DNA of 64,000 bases from Bradyrhizobium sp. DOA9 (GCF_000617845.2 NZ_DF820425.1:6330741-6394740), one strand, 5' to 3'; numbered from the stretch's first letter, positions 24,276-33,049 are shown. The notes: generated by a model from the sequence alone, not told the origin. Numbers and translations are program-made.

Positions 24276-24356
24276 TCAGTGCATGTGACCGATCAGGTAG
24301 ATGCCGCCGCCGAGAACGATCACGGCCGGGACGGCCCACAGCAGAAGTACGGGCAT
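24276..24356 (-). CDS. 26-residue membrane protein
   Basis: Starts at ATG 24356 with GGAGAG 5 bp upstream. Almost the whole product is one helix (LLLWAVPAVIVLGGGIYLI) with a His-Met-His end. It lies 11 bp after the secreted protein gene, likely in the same transcript. Confidence 0.6.
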   Translation of the reverse strand: MPVLLLWAVPAVIVLGGGIYLIGHMH

Positions 24357-24367
24357 CGCTGCTCTCC

Positions 24368-24595
24368 TTAGTTCGAGGTGCAGACCTTGACGGTCTTCAT
24401 GCCGGCCTCGGCTTCCGACCTGGTCTTGTACACGGTGTCGCCGCTGACGACGGTGGTCTCAGTCGTCGTCGGCTTCGACTCGGTGATGGTGCACTTCTTG
24501 GTCTTGACGTCCTGCACCACGTAGAACGATTGCGCAAACGCGGGAGCCGCAACTGACGTCAGCACGGCGGCGGCAATGATTGCTTTGATATTCAC
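24368..24595 (-). CDS. Small secreted hypothetical protein
   Basis: 75 residues from GTG 24595, with AGGAGG 5 bp upstream. Signal peptide IKAIIAAAVLTSVAAPAFA, then SFYVVQDVKTKKCTI and KTRSEAEAGMKTVKVC. This matches a family of short exported proteins seen in Bradyrhizobium. An EcfG-like promoter is about 50 bp upstream, suggesting general stress control. Confidence 0.75.
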   Translation of the reverse strand: MNIKAIIAAAVLTSVAAPAFAQSFYVVQDVKTKKCTITESKPTTTETTVVSGDTVYKTRSEAEAGMKTVKVCTSN

Positions 24596-24642
24596 TGTGT
24601 CCTCCTCCAGTAGCCCGGGTCCTCCGGGCGTGTGTTCTACAA

Positions 24643-24667
24643 ACCCGACCAATTGCCACTTGTTCCC
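24643..24667 (-). promoter_or_regulatory. EcfG-like (general stress) promoter
   Basis: On the minus strand GGAAC is separated by 16 bp from GGTTTG, close to the alphaproteobacterial EcfG consensus GGAAC-N16/17-CGTT. One mismatch in the -10 lowers confidence. Confidence 0.5.
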
Positions 24668-24726
24668 GTCATCCCCCCTCGAACCAATTGCGGCCGATTG
24701 CGTTGATGCGCGAACAGGAGGCTTCG

Positions 24727-24924
24727 ATGCTCGACTTGCGGCTCGTGACGACTTCTCTGGCGGTGCTGGCTGCCCTGATCAGCGTGGCGCTGGCCGAGCC
24801 CGTCAAGGAACAGGCTGCCCCTGTGGTTCAAAGCGCCAATGAAGCCCGCCCCATTCGCGTGATCCTCCCGGCGCCGTGGGAGCCCACCAAGGGCCAGGCC
24901 GAGTCCGTGCAATCTTCGAAGTAG
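24727..24924 (+). CDS. Small exported hypothetical protein
   Basis: 65 residues from ATG 24727 (AGGAGG upstream). The N-terminal hydrophobic segment VTTSLAVLAALISVALA is a signal peptide or anchor, followed by a polar tail rich in P, E and Q. No family recognised. It is divergent from the EcfG-like promoter unit. Confidence 0.6.
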   Translation: MLDLRLVTTSLAVLAALISVALAEPVKEQAAPVVQSANEARPIRVILPAPWEPTKGQAESVQSSK

Positions 24925-25022
24925 CAGCGGCCAAAGAGCCGCAGCGAACTCCCCAGACCGTAAGCAACCATTTCGAATCTCACCTGTTGTCGCCGGCACA
25001 ATCACTTGCAGGAGACAACAAC

Positions 25023-25343
25023 ATGAAACGTCTGACAGTTCTGGCCGCAACCTTGCTGCTGCTCGGTGCGGTGCCCGCAGGCGCCCAATCGCAGCCGGCG
25101 CAAAGCGGGCCGGGCAACAACGCCGTCAACAGCTCCGACCGCAACAACTCCAACGCACCGGTCGCGGGCCGCAACAGCTTCACCGAAGGCCAGGCGAAAT
25201 CGCGGATCGAGGATGCGGGATATTCCAACGTCTCCGGCCTGCAGAAGGACAACGAGGGCGTCTGGCGCGGCAAGGCCGACAAGGCCGGCACCAAGACCGA
25301 CGTCAGCGTCGACTTCCAGGGCAACGTCAATCCCGCCAAGTAA
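25023..25343 (+). CDS. Exported PepSY-like small protein
   Basis: 106 residues from ATG 25023 with CAGGAG upstream. Signal peptide LTVLAATLLLLGAVPAGA, an N/S-rich linker, then FTEGQAKSRIEDAGYSNVSG and VWRGKADKAGTKTDVSVDF, the layout of a single PepSY-like domain. Members are periplasmic and may bind or inhibit peptidases. It lies 24 bp before a stress protein gene. Confidence 0.7.
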   Translation: MKRLTVLAATLLLLGAVPAGAQSQPAQSGPGNNAVNSSDRNNSNAPVAGRNSFTEGQAKSRIEDAGYSNVSGLQKDNEGVWRGKADKAGTKTDVSVDFQGNVNPAK

Positions 25344-25367
25344 TTCGCGAAATCAGGAGATCCAGAC

Positions 25368-25988
25368 ATGACGACCACCATCTCTCGCCTGTATGACAAT
25401 TACGCAGATGCCGAGCGGGCCGTGGCCCGGCTCGAAGCCGCCGGCGTGCCGCACTCCGACATCAGCCTCGTCGCCAACAATTCGGACAATTGGTACGGCG
25501 CCTCGCGCAGCAAGGTCGATCGTGACCGCGACGGCGTCGACGATCGCGCCGAAGGCGCCGGCACCGGTGCCGGCATCGGCGCCGGGCTCGGCGGCGCCGC
25601 CGGCCTGCTCGCAGGTCTTGGTCTCCTTGCCATCCCCGGGCTCGGCCCGGTGGTCGCGGCCGGATGGCTCGCCTCGACTGCCGCAGGCGCCGCTGCCGGC
25701 GCGGCCACGGGCGGAATCATCGGCGCGCTGACCGAGGCCGGCGTCTCCAGGGAAGACGCATCGCGTTATGCCGAGGGCGTCCGCCGCGGCGGCACGCTGG
25801 TGTCTGCGAAGGTGCCGGACCAGGACCGCGCGCGGCTCGATGCGCTGCTGCACGAGCGATCGGTCAACCTTCAGGAGCGCAGCGCCGCCTGGCAGAAGTC
25901 CGGCTGGAGCGACTTCGACGCCTCGAGCCCGCCCCTGTCGCCGGAGGATATCGGCCGCGAGCGCGAGCTCTACGGAATGCGGCGATAG
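25368..25988 (+). CDS. General stress protein family (YflT/17M-like) with glycine-zipper segment
   Basis: 206 residues. The N-terminal part (SRLYDNYADAERAVARLEAA) matches the general stress protein 17M fold. The middle is a glycine/alanine-rich hydrophobic segment (res about 62-125) typical of glycine-zipper membrane association, followed by SREDASRYAEGVRRGGTLV and an acidic C-terminus. Probably stress related. A strong terminator follows. Confidence 0.75.
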   Translation: MTTTISRLYDNYADAERAVARLEAAGVPHSDISLVANNSDNWYGASRSKVDRDRDGVDDRAEGAGTGAGIGAGLGGAAGLLAGLGLLAIPGLGPVVAAGWLASTAAGAAAGAATGGIIGALTEAGVSREDASRYAEGVRRGGTLVSAKVPDQDRARLDALLHERSVNLQERSAAWQKSGWSDFDASSPPLSPEDIGRERELYGMRR

Positions 25989-26010
25989 GGCAGCAGGGCC
26001 CCGACACGAC

Positions 26011-26038
26011 AAAGGCCCCGCGATGCGGGGCCTTTTTT
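26011..26038 (+). terminator. Strong rho-independent terminator
   Basis: The perfect stem AAGGCCCCGC/GCGGGGCCTT with a 4-nt loop region is followed by seven T residues. It ends the stress-gene transcript. Confidence 0.92.
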
Positions 26039-26140
26039 TGACTTTATCTCAAATGCCGCAAAGCGGATTCGGCGAAGTGAAATCTGTTCGCCTCATGCTG
26101 GGACATGTCGCCTGGACGGGGGCAAACCGGAGAGATCTCC

Positions 26141-26326
26141 ATGTACTACGTCGCCGCTGCATTGCTGGTGCTGTCGGGACTGTTCTATTCCGCGAGCCGT
26201 CATGAGCTCGGCCAGTTCGGCGCGGACGTCTGCAGCTACGGCAGCACGTTCTGCAACAATCCGGTGGTCCTCTTCACAGGCGCGGCGCTGGCCGCCGCCT
26301 GGGGCATGTTCGTCAGCATCAAGTAG
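26141..26326 (+). CDS. Small two-helix membrane protein
   Basis: 61 residues from ATG 26141 (GGAGAG upstream). Helix 1 is VAAALLVLSGLFYSAS, helix 2 VVLFTGAALAAAWGMFV, with two cysteines between (DVCSYGSTFC) that could form a disulfide. Function unknown. Confidence 0.65.
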   Translation: MYYVAAALLVLSGLFYSASRHELGQFGADVCSYGSTFCNNPVVLFTGAALAAAWGMFVSIK

Positions 26327-26474
26327 CCGATGCTGGCAATCTAGCCCTGCTTTGCCCGACGGAGCAAACCCGACTTAGCATTTTCGGAAATAAGCCGCCC
26401 GCGTCGGCAGCGGGAACTTATGGCATTCGATTCGCATTTGCTAAGGACGACGTCCGCACCGTTCGAGCCCGTTC

Positions 26475-27761
26475 ATGAGCGACAGCGCCCTCACCCCGAC
26501 GAAATCCGCGCCGACGCTGCTGCAACGGCTGGGCCCCGGCCTCGTCACCGGCGCTGCCGACGACGATCCGTCGGGCATCGCCACCTATTCGCAGGCCGGC
26601 GCGCAATTCGGCTTCGGTCTTTTGTGGACGGTATTTCTGACCACGCCGTTCATGATCGCGATCCAGCTCGTCAGCGCGCAGATCGGCCGCGTCACCGGCA
26701 AGGGGCTCGCCGCCAACGTCATGAAGGTCGCGCCGCGCTGGACGGTGCTGGCGCTGGTCTTTATGCTGGTCGCCGCCAACACGTTCAACATCGCCGCCGA
26801 CATCGCCGCGATGGCCGAGGCGCTCTCGCTCGTGATCGGCGGCCTCAACCACGAGCACGCGCTGATCTTCGCGGCCGGCTCGACCCTGCTGCAGGTATTC
26901 GTACCCTATCGCCGTTATTCGCCGGTGCTGAAATTCCTCACGCTGGCGCTGTTCGCCTATGTCGCGACCGCCTTCACGGTGCAGATTCCCTGGAGCACGG
27001 CGCTGCTCGCCGCGGTGTGGCCGAAGCCGAACGTCAGCGCCGACTATCTCCTGATGGTCGTGGCCGTGCTCGGCACCACCATCAGCCCCTATCTGTTCTT
27101 CTGGCAGGCCTCGCAGGAGGTCGAGGAGATGAACCAGGGCACGCGCGACAAGCCGCTTCGCGAGCTCAAGCGCGGCGGCAGTCACGAGCTCGACCGCATC
27201 AAGATGGACACGGTCTCCGGCATGCTGCTGTCCAACGGAATCGCCTTCTTCATCATCCTGACCACCGCATCGGTGCTGCACGCCAACGGCGTCACCAATA
27301 TCGGCTCGGCGACGGAAGCGGCCGAAGCGCTGCGGCCGCTCGCCGGCGATTTCACCTTCGCCCTGTTTGCGACCGGAATCATCGGCACGGGCCTGCTCGC
27401 GATTCCGGTGCTGGCCGGTTCGGCGGCCTACGGCGTTGCCGAGATCTTCGGCTGGCGCGCCACGCTGGAGGCCAAGCCGGACGAAGCGGCCGGCTTCTAC
27501 ACCATCATCGCCGCGGCGACCCTCATCGGCTTCGGCCTCGGCTTCACCGGCATCGACTCGATCCACATGCTGGTGTGGAGCGCGGTGCTCAACGGCATCG
27601 TCGCCGTCCCCATCATGGCGATGATGATGCTGATCGTCTCGAGCCGCACCATCATGGGCCGCTTCAGGGCCCGCTCCTGGCTGATCGCGCTGGGCTGGCT
27701 CGGCACCGCGCTGATGGCGCTCGCCGTCCTCGCTTTGCTCGGCTCGTCCGTGATCGGCTGA
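26475..27761 (+). CDS. Nramp-family divalent metal transporter, non-canonical
   Basis: 428 residues with about 11 membrane helices. The first helix carries DDDPSGIATYSQAG where Nramp transporters have DPGN. The position of the MPH motif in helix 6 reads LLSNGIAFFIIL, without the metal-binding methionine. Loss of this methionine is known from Nramp-related magnesium and aluminium transporters, so the substrate may be a harder ion than manganese or iron. Otherwise the fold is typical. It is monocistronic. Confidence 0.85.
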   Translation: MSDSALTPTKSAPTLLQRLGPGLVTGAADDDPSGIATYSQAGAQFGFGLLWTVFLTTPFMIAIQLVSAQIGRVTGKGLAANVMKVAPRWTVLALVFMLVAANTFNIAADIAAMAEALSLVIGGLNHEHALIFAAGSTLLQVFVPYRRYSPVLKFLTLALFAYVATAFTVQIPWSTALLAAVWPKPNVSADYLLMVVAVLGTTISPYLFFWQASQEVEEMNQGTRDKPLRELKRGGSHELDRIKMDTVSGMLLSNGIAFFIILTTASVLHANGVTNIGSATEAAEALRPLAGDFTFALFATGIIGTGLLAIPVLAGSAAYGVAEIFGWRATLEAKPDEAAGFYTIIAAATLIGFGLGFTGIDSIHMLVWSAVLNGIVAVPIMAMMMLIVSSRTIMGRFRARSWLIALGWLGTALMALAVLALLGSSVIG

Positions 27762-27904
27762 CGCAAGCGCTGCTTCGGACGCGCTCCCGCATTGCATCGC
27801 TGCGCCCTTCCCGCCGCCCTGCGCTTGGCTTAACAATGCGGTTCGGACCCGGCCTTCAGATCGGGCCGCAAAAAACAAGCCCGGCCGGGCGAGTAGGGAG
27901 CGAC

Positions 27905-29119
27905 ATGACCAATTCATCCAAAGCAGCAAGCCTCGAGATCCTCGCCTGCGATGCCGGCTGGAGAAACTATCATTTCGTCAAGCTGACGACCGAGGACGGC
28001 ATCGTCGGCTGGAGCGAATTCGACGAGGGATTTGGCTCGCCTGGCGTCGGCGCCGCGATCCAGCGCCTCTCCGCGCGGGTCATCGGGCAGAACGTCTTCC
28101 ATCACGAGCGCATCTTTGCCGAGTTGTTCGCGGCAACGCGGCCGGCGGCCGGCGGCGTGGTGGCGCAGGCGTTGGGGGCGATCGAGAATGCGCTGCTCGA
28201 TGCCAAGGCGAAATCGCTCGGCGTCCCCTGCTACGAGTTGCTCGGCGGCAAGATCCGCGATCGCGTCAGGGTCTACTGGTCGCATTGCGCCACATGGCGC
28301 ATCAACCACCCGTCCTGGTACAAGCCGCCGATCGAAAGCCTGGACGGCGTCAAGGCGATGGGGCGCGAGGTGCGCGAGAAGAAGTTCACCGCGCTCAAGA
28401 CCAACATCTTCTCCTATGACGAGGGCAAGCCGACCGGCTGGCGCCCCGGCTTCGGCTCACCCTTCGCGCCCGAGATCAACGTCGACCGCAAGATCCTGCG
28501 CGACCTGCACATGCACCTGGAAGCGATCCGCGACGGTGCCGGCCCCGACGTCGACATCCTGCTCGACTGCAACTTCAACGCCAAGACCGAAGGTTACCTG
28601 AAGATCCTGCGCACGATAGCCGATCTCGACATGTTCTGGGTCGAGATCGACAGCTTCAGTCCGGAAGCGCTCGGCTACATCCGCCGGCAGAGCCCGCACC
28701 CGATCTCGTCCTGCGAGACGCTGCTCTCCTTGCGTGAATTCCTGCCCTACTTCCAGGCACAGGCCATGGACGTCGCGATCGTCGATACGCCCTGGAACGG
28801 GGTCTGGCAGTCGATGAAGATCGCAGCAGTGGCCGAAGCCTTCGAGGTCAACGTTGCCCCGCACAATTTCTACGGCCATCTCTGCTCGATGATGAACGCG
28901 CATTTCTGCGCCGCGGTACCGAACCTGCGTATCATGGAGATCGACATCGATCGTCTGTCCTGGGATCGCGAGTTGTTCACGCACGAGCCGGAGATCGAGA
29001 ACGGCCATCTCGTCATCCCGAGCCGGCCCGGTTGGGGCACCGAGCCGAACGAGGAAGCCTTGCGCGCCCATCCGCCGAAGACCAGCGGCGGGCTCCTCAA
29101 TTACGGTCGCAAGGGCTGA
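27905..29119 (+). CDS. Enolase superfamily (mandelate racemase/muconate lactonizing type) protein
   Basis: 404 residues from ATG 27905, behind a GGGAGCG site. Metal ligands appear as D in DILLDCNFNAK (about residue 219), E in FWVEIDSF and E in ISSCETL. N-terminal capping-domain features (IVGWSEFDEGFGSPG, ALGAIENALLDAKAKSLGVP) fit the family. Members dehydrate or epimerise acid sugars or lactones. The active-site pattern does not allow assignment to a known reaction. It has no operon partner. Confidence 0.85.
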   Translation: MTNSSKAASLEILACDAGWRNYHFVKLTTEDGIVGWSEFDEGFGSPGVGAAIQRLSARVIGQNVFHHERIFAELFAATRPAAGGVVAQALGAIENALLDAKAKSLGVPCYELLGGKIRDRVRVYWSHCATWRINHPSWYKPPIESLDGVKAMGREVREKKFTALKTNIFSYDEGKPTGWRPGFGSPFAPEINVDRKILRDLHMHLEAIRDGAGPDVDILLDCNFNAKTEGYLKILRTIADLDMFWVEIDSFSPEALGYIRRQSPHPISSCETLLSLREFLPYFQAQAMDVAIVDTPWNGVWQSMKIAAVAEAFEVNVAPHNFYGHLCSMMNAHFCAAVPNLRIMEIDIDRLSWDRELFTHEPEIENGHLVIPSRPGWGTEPNEEALRAHPPKTSGGLLNYGRKG

Positions 29120-29123
29120 GCAG

Positions 29124-29402
29124 CTACGGCGTCACGGGATTGACGGCCGGAGAGGTCTTCGGCCGCTGCGGCTCGATCGGCGATTTCGGGTCGGTCGGGA
29201 GCACCATGGCGCCCGCGGCCCGTGCCGCTTCGCCCGTGGTCGCAAACATCGCGACATGGGCCGGCTGTGTCCTGGCCCGGCTCCACGGGCCGTGGTCGAC
29301 CACGAGCATGGCTGCAATGGTCACGCCCGCCACGATCAGCGCGATCACGCCGGGATGGCGCAGGGCCCTGGACATGGAGTGCGCGAAGCGAGCATGTGTC
29401 AT
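29124..29402 (-). CDS. Small single-helix membrane protein
   Basis: 92 residues from ATG 29402. One helix (VIALIVAGVTIAAMLVV) is followed by a periplasmic proline-rich tail. No ribosome site stands out, and an internal start nine residues on is possible. No family recognised. Confidence 0.55.
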   Translation of the reverse strand: MTHARFAHSMSRALRHPGVIALIVAGVTIAAMLVVDHGPWSRARTQPAHVAMFATTGEAARAAGAMVLPTDPKSPIEPQRPKTSPAVNPVTP

Positions 29403-29488
29403 CGAGCGATCCGCATGTTTCCTACCGCAGGTTAATTCGCTCGAACGCCCTCCAGTTCCCCTTTCGCGAGCAGGTTCCCAACGACAAA

Positions 29489-29512
29489 GAGGGCCTCCAG
29501 GCGGAGGCCCTC
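29489..29512 (-). terminator. Terminator after the PRC-barrel gene
   Basis: Stem GAGGGCCTCC/GGAGGCCCTC followed on the minus strand by TTTG, 23 bp after the PRC-barrel gene stop. Confidence 0.7.
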
Positions 29513-29534
29513 ATATCCATCGGGTGTCGCTCGG

Positions 29535-30056
29535 TTAGTTGTAGTCCGAATACTTGAACTGCGGGAGAGCCTTCAACTGCTCCTTGTTTCCGCTCATGAC
29601 CGCGTGGTCGGGCACCCAATCATTGGTGTTGCGGCTCGTGGCGTTGGTCGATGCCGCACCGGTCGTGGTCTCTCGCGAGGCGGCCGTGTTGCTAGTCGAG
29701 TTGCTGGTCGAGCTGGTCCGGACCGGCTCCTCCACGAACTTCAGCTTGTCGATGGCGACGGCGATATCGTGCTCGCCCATCCCCAGGAAGCCCCCGACGC
29801 CGATCACCACCGCGTTGATCTTGCCGCTCTTGTCGACGAGCAGCTCGTTGATGTCGCCGAGCTTCTCGTTGGCCTCGTTGTAGACGGTCAGGCCCATGAG
29901 CTTCGAGGCGCGCCAATTGTCCTTGAACATCATCTTGTCAGCCGGCTGCGCGGTGGCAGCCGGAGCCGCCTGATCGGCCGGCTGAGCGGATTGCGCCAAC
30001 GCGGCGCCGCTGATCAGAGCGCTGCCGATCAGAGCTGCGGCAAAAGTGGTCTTCAT
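29535..30056 (-). CDS. Exported PRC-barrel domain protein
   Basis: 173 residues from ATG 30056, with GGAGGAGA upstream. Signal peptide TTFAAALIGSALISGAALA. A PRC-barrel domain spans about residues 40-100 (DNWRASKLMGLTVYNEANEK, IGVGGFLGMGEHDIAVAIDK), then a serine/threonine/asparagine-rich linker (STSNSTSNTAAS) and a conserved-looking C-terminus. An EcfG promoter with perfect -35 and -10 lies 50 bp upstream, so a general stress role is likely. Confidence 0.88.
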   Translation of the reverse strand: MKTTFAAALIGSALISGAALAQSAQPADQAAPAATAQPADKMMFKDNWRASKLMGLTVYNEANEKLGDINELLVDKSGKINAVVIGVGGFLGMGEHDIAVAIDKLKFVEEPVRTSSTSNSTSNTAASRETTTGAASTNATSRNTNDWVPDHAVMSGNKEQLKALPQFKYSDYN

Positions 30057-30104
30057 CGATCGTCTCCTCCAGTGAGCGGGCAACCGGATGGATGCCCGCC
30101 CATG

Positions 30105-30129
30105 AACGTCTGGACATTTCACTTGTTCC
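30105..30129 (-). promoter_or_regulatory. EcfG (general stress response sigma) promoter
   Basis: On the minus strand GGAAC, 16 bp, then CGTT. This is an exact match to the EcfG consensus, at a suitable distance from the PRC-barrel start. Confidence 0.75.
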
Positions 30130-30155
30130 CGGCAGTGGACCTCCGGGCGCACGCT

Positions 30156-30278
30156 CTAGTCCTCGAACACGACGCGCAACACCGTCACGATGGTCGCCGA
30201 GATGAGACATGAAATCGCAAGCAAGGTCCAACTCGGCCTCGTGCTGGCGCGGGCCACGCGGACGACGAGCATCTTCAT
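30156..30278 (-). CDS. Possible 40-residue membrane peptide
   Basis: The product has a basic start and one helix (WTLLAISCLISATIVTVL). The start at ATG 30278 has no clear ribosome site, and it overlaps the EcfG promoter region only at a distance. Uncertain. Confidence 0.35.
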   Translation of the reverse strand: MKMLVVRVARASTRPSWTLLAISCLISATIVTVLRVVFED

Positions 30279-30283
30279 GCACG

Positions 30284-30493
30284 TCAACATTCATCCCTGG
30301 GAAGTCGGTGCAGGTAGGCTATCCCGAAAGAGGCGAGCTCTTCGGTATCGCTTGGGTGCGCTTCCCATCTCCTCTGCAGATGGCGTTCCAGCAGACAGCG
30401 CCTTGTGTCGTGGGCGGCGACCTCGGGGTGCCGCGCCCGGTACACTGTCCAGGCGGTTTCCGCGGCGTTCTTCAAGGCGATGTCGTCGTCCAT
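30284..30493 (-). CDS. Small hypothetical protein
   Basis: 69 residues from ATG 30493 (GGGGAA upstream). Contains AAETAWTVYRARHPEVAAHD and CLLERHLQRRWEA. A short cytosolic helical protein of a type common in Bradyrhizobium; role unknown. Confidence 0.65.
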   Translation of the reverse strand: MDDDIALKNAAETAWTVYRARHPEVAAHDTRRCLLERHLQRRWEAHPSDTEELASFGIAYLHRLPRDEC

Positions 30494-30818
30494 GCTCGTT
30501 CCCCGAAAAACCGAACCTCGTCGCGGGCCAACTCAAGGAGACTTCCAAGGTTTCCGCTTTTTCCCGGCTTACGACCATTTAATGATTCATGGCGATTTGA
30601 TCAGATGGCTCGGCGCGTCGCGTGCCGCTCGGGGGAACGACCGAACCACTCGCGAGCTTTTGGCGAACTGATCCGGATGGCATGCGTTGCCCTTCAAGCC
30701 CGAGCTCTCGGGTGACGCCGCCCCGGCGCCGAGCACCCATTGCCCCTCGCCGCCGGGGCCTATCAGCAACCATTGCTCATTCTTCCCGTTATTGCTGGGG
30801 CAATGTGATGTGAGAGGT
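30494..30818. other. 325-bp intergenic stretch
   Basis: No gene is supported on either strand. It presumably carries promoters for the divergent genes on each side, but no clear consensus was identified. Confidence 0.5.
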
Positions 30819-30824
30819 ATGTCG

Positions 30825-31241
30825 ATGAACAAGATTGCAATGTCAGCCCTGATGGCCGGCGCTCTTGGCCTGAGCTCGATCGCAGCAACATCTCCCGCCG
30901 AAGCCCATTGGCGAGGTTGGGGACCTGGCATCGCCGGCGGCCTGGTCGCAGGCGCCGTCATCGGTGGCCTTGCCTCCTCCGCCTACGGCTGGGGACCCGG
31001 CTATGGTTACTATGGCGGTCCCCGCTACTACGGTGCCGGATATTACGGCGGCCCCTACGCCTACGACTACGGATACGACGAGCCCTACCGATGGGGTGGT
31101 GGCTACACCACCACTTACTACACGGCGCCCGTATCCTACGGCTATCGCTATCGCCGCGTCGTGCGCCCCGCCTACGCCTATTACGGTGGGTCCTATCCGG
31201 TCGTTCGGCACCACTGGCATCGGCACCACCGCCACTGGTGA
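30825..31241 (+). CDS. Exported Gly/Tyr-rich protein with His-rich C-terminus
   Basis: 138 residues from ATG 30825 (GAGAGG upstream; an ATG at 30819 is an alternative). Signal peptide KIAMSALMAGALGLSSIA. A glycine-zipper-like stretch GPGIAGGLVAGAVIGGLAS precedes a Tyr/Gly repeat region (GYYGGPRYYGAGYYGG). The final HHWHRHHRHW could bind metal. Family not assigned; cell-surface or envelope location inferred. Confidence 0.7.
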   Translation: MNKIAMSALMAGALGLSSIAATSPAEAHWRGWGPGIAGGLVAGAVIGGLASSAYGWGPGYGYYGGPRYYGAGYYGGPYAYDYGYDEPYRWGGGYTTTYYTAPVSYGYRYRRVVRPAYAYYGGSYPVVRHHWHRHHRHW

Positions 31242-31314
31242 GAGCAGCCGCTCAGGCGCCACGAGGGCCGCGCTCGACATGGGCGCGGCCTTTCGCATGA
31301 AGGCATGGCGGCCA

Positions 31315-32292
31315 TCACTCGCCCGGTGCGATGGCATTGCTCGGCGTCGGCCGGTCGGTGATCTGCTGGCCGAACAGGCTGCCGATCAGCTCGACCGCCG
31401 TGCGCGCGGTCCGACCGCGTTCGTCCAGGAACGGATTGAGCTCGACGATGTCGACCGATCCGACGACGCCGGAATCGTGCAGCAGCTCCATGATCAGATG
31501 CGCCTCGCGATAGGTGGCGCCACCCGGCACGGTGGTGCCGACGCCCGGCGCCACGCAAGGGTCGAGGAAATCGACGTCGAAGCTGACATGCAGCACGCCA
31601 TTGCTGGCCTTGACGCGTTCGATGACGCGGCGGATCAGGACGGCGACGCCGAACTCATCGATCTGGCGCATGTCGACGATCCTGATCCGGCGCGAGCGCA
31701 TCAGCTCCTTTTCGAGCTTATCGATCGAGCGCGCGCCGAACAGATCGAGCTTGTCCGGGCCGATCGAGGCGCGCGGATCGTCGCCAAGCAGGCCGTCGAG
31801 CCCGGGCTCCCCGCACAGGAACGCGGCTGACATGCCGTGCATGTTCGCGGTGATCGTCGTCTCAGGGGTGTTATAGTCGGCATGGGCATCCAGCCACAGC
31901 ACGAACAATTCGCGGCCGCGCTCCTGCCAATGCCGCGCCATGGCATTGACCGACCCCATCGACAGCGTGTGATCGCCGCCGAGAAAGATCGGCAACGCAC
32001 CTGATGTCGCGATCTCATAGCCTCGTTGGCTCAGCACGCGCGTCCAGCGCTGGATTTCGCGGTAGTGATTGGCGTTTTCGGGCGGCCTGTCGCTGAGGTC
32101 CCGCACTTCGGCGACGGACAGATCGCCGTGATCGACGACCTCGAAATCGAGGCTTTCCAGCAATGTCGCAAGCCCGGCGGTGCGCAGCGCCGCAGGCCCC
32201 ATCAAGGTGCCGCGTTGCGAAGCCCCCATGTCGATGGGAGCACCGAGCAAGGCGATGCGCCGGGCTCGATCCGTCATCGTCCGATCGGTCAC
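31315..32292 (-). CDS. rocF: Arginase
   Basis: 325 residues of the ureohydrolase family. Manganese ligands are in FLGGDHTLSMGS, WLDAHADYNTPETT and VSFDVDFLDP, and the pattern THxxxT of arginases is replaced by the usual NTPETT and NMHGMSAAFL segments. This fits arginase rather than agmatinase. The start is GTG 32292 with AGGAG upstream. It converts arginine to ornithine and urea for nitrogen use. Monocistronic here. Confidence 0.9.
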   Translation of the reverse strand: MTDRTMTDRARRIALLGAPIDMGASQRGTLMGPAALRTAGLATLLESLDFEVVDHGDLSVAEVRDLSDRPPENANHYREIQRWTRVLSQRGYEIATSGALPIFLGGDHTLSMGSVNAMARHWQERGRELFVLWLDAHADYNTPETTITANMHGMSAAFLCGEPGLDGLLGDDPRASIGPDKLDLFGARSIDKLEKELMRSRRIRIVDMRQIDEFGVAVLIRRVIERVKASNGVLHVSFDVDFLDPCVAPGVGTTVPGGATYREAHLIMELLHDSGVVGSVDIVELNPFLDERGRTARTAVELIGSLFGQQITDRPTPSNAIAPGE

Positions 32293-32451
32293 GGCTGTCT
32301 CCTGACATCAGCAAGGCCACCCCAGCCTAACAGAGATTCGCACCCGTCGTTTCCCGGGGAGCCGCGGCCATCGGCTTATCATCAGGAACAAAATTCCCTG
32401 CGCTGAATTGCCCATCCAAGGCCGGCACCCGCCGTCAATCACGGCGCCTGT

Positions 32452-32517
32452 CGCGGATAGCCAAAGGTCACCAAGACCCGCTGTTCAAAACGAGCGCTCG
32501 CGCGGATAGCCAAAGGT
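32452..32517 (+). repeat. 17-bp direct repeat pair
   Basis: CGCGGATAGCCAAAGGT occurs at 32452-32468 and 32501-32517, 49 bp start to start, in the leader of the small gene that follows. It could be a small duplication or a binding site pair. Confidence 0.6.
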
Positions 32518-32552
32518 GCCGGCTTCGATCATCACGCCTGGAGGTCGCGCCC

Positions 32553-32813
32553 TTGAGCACGGAGATACCGCAATCCACGTCCCAGCCCGGCATGGCCGAG
32601 CGTGCCATCGATACGGCCGCGGACGTGTCCCGTACCATCGGTGAAGTCGCCGGAGGCCTTCACGCAGCCGTCGACCGCCTGACCTCCGCTGTCGAGGAAT
32701 CGCGCAAGCCCGGCGGGGCACTCGCGACGGTTTCCGCGATCACGCGCGAAGCGCCGCTTGCGAGCCTGTTCGTCGCCTTCCTCTTTGGCGTCGCGGTCGC
32801 GCGGCGGCGGTAG
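32553..32813 (+). CDS. Small ElaB/DUF883-like protein
   Basis: 86 residues from TTG 32553, with GGAGG 8 bp upstream (ATG 32592 possible). An amphipathic helix is followed by a hydrophobic end, LASLFVAFLFGVAVARRR, the G-x-x-x-x-x-x-R-R pattern of ElaB-like inner-membrane proteins. Confidence 0.6.
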   Translation: MSTEIPQSTSQPGMAERAIDTAADVSRTIGEVAGGLHAAVDRLTSAVEESRKPGGALATVSAITREAPLASLFVAFLFGVAVARRR

Positions 32814-32985
32814 CTTTTCGAACGGCCGCCCCTTCGGTGAGACCGTCCTCCATCAGGACCGGCGTGGCGCTGCGGTTTAGCCCCCGAGCCCACGTGCCGA
32901 AGGTACTGTAGCATCTGCTGCGGTTCCGTAGCCCCCGCACGGCTGCCCCTTGCGCTCCCCATCAGCCAGCCTCACTCCGTATCGG

Positions 32986-33000
32986 TTGACTCGCGGTCAA
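32986..33000. promoter_or_regulatory. TetR operator-like palindrome upstream of regulator
   Basis: TTGACTCGCGGTCAA is closely related to the two palindromes at 33692 and 33714. Its position 50 bp before the TetR start suggests autoregulation. Confidence 0.6.
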
Positions 33001-33049
33001 TCCGAATGGTTAGGTCATGCCGTCAGAGTTCAATGGCTGAGTCGAACCG

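Noticed and set aside
30587..30961. 124-residue minus-strand reading over the intergenic region
   Set aside because: It overlaps the start and signal peptide of a well-supported plus-strand gene and has no family features.
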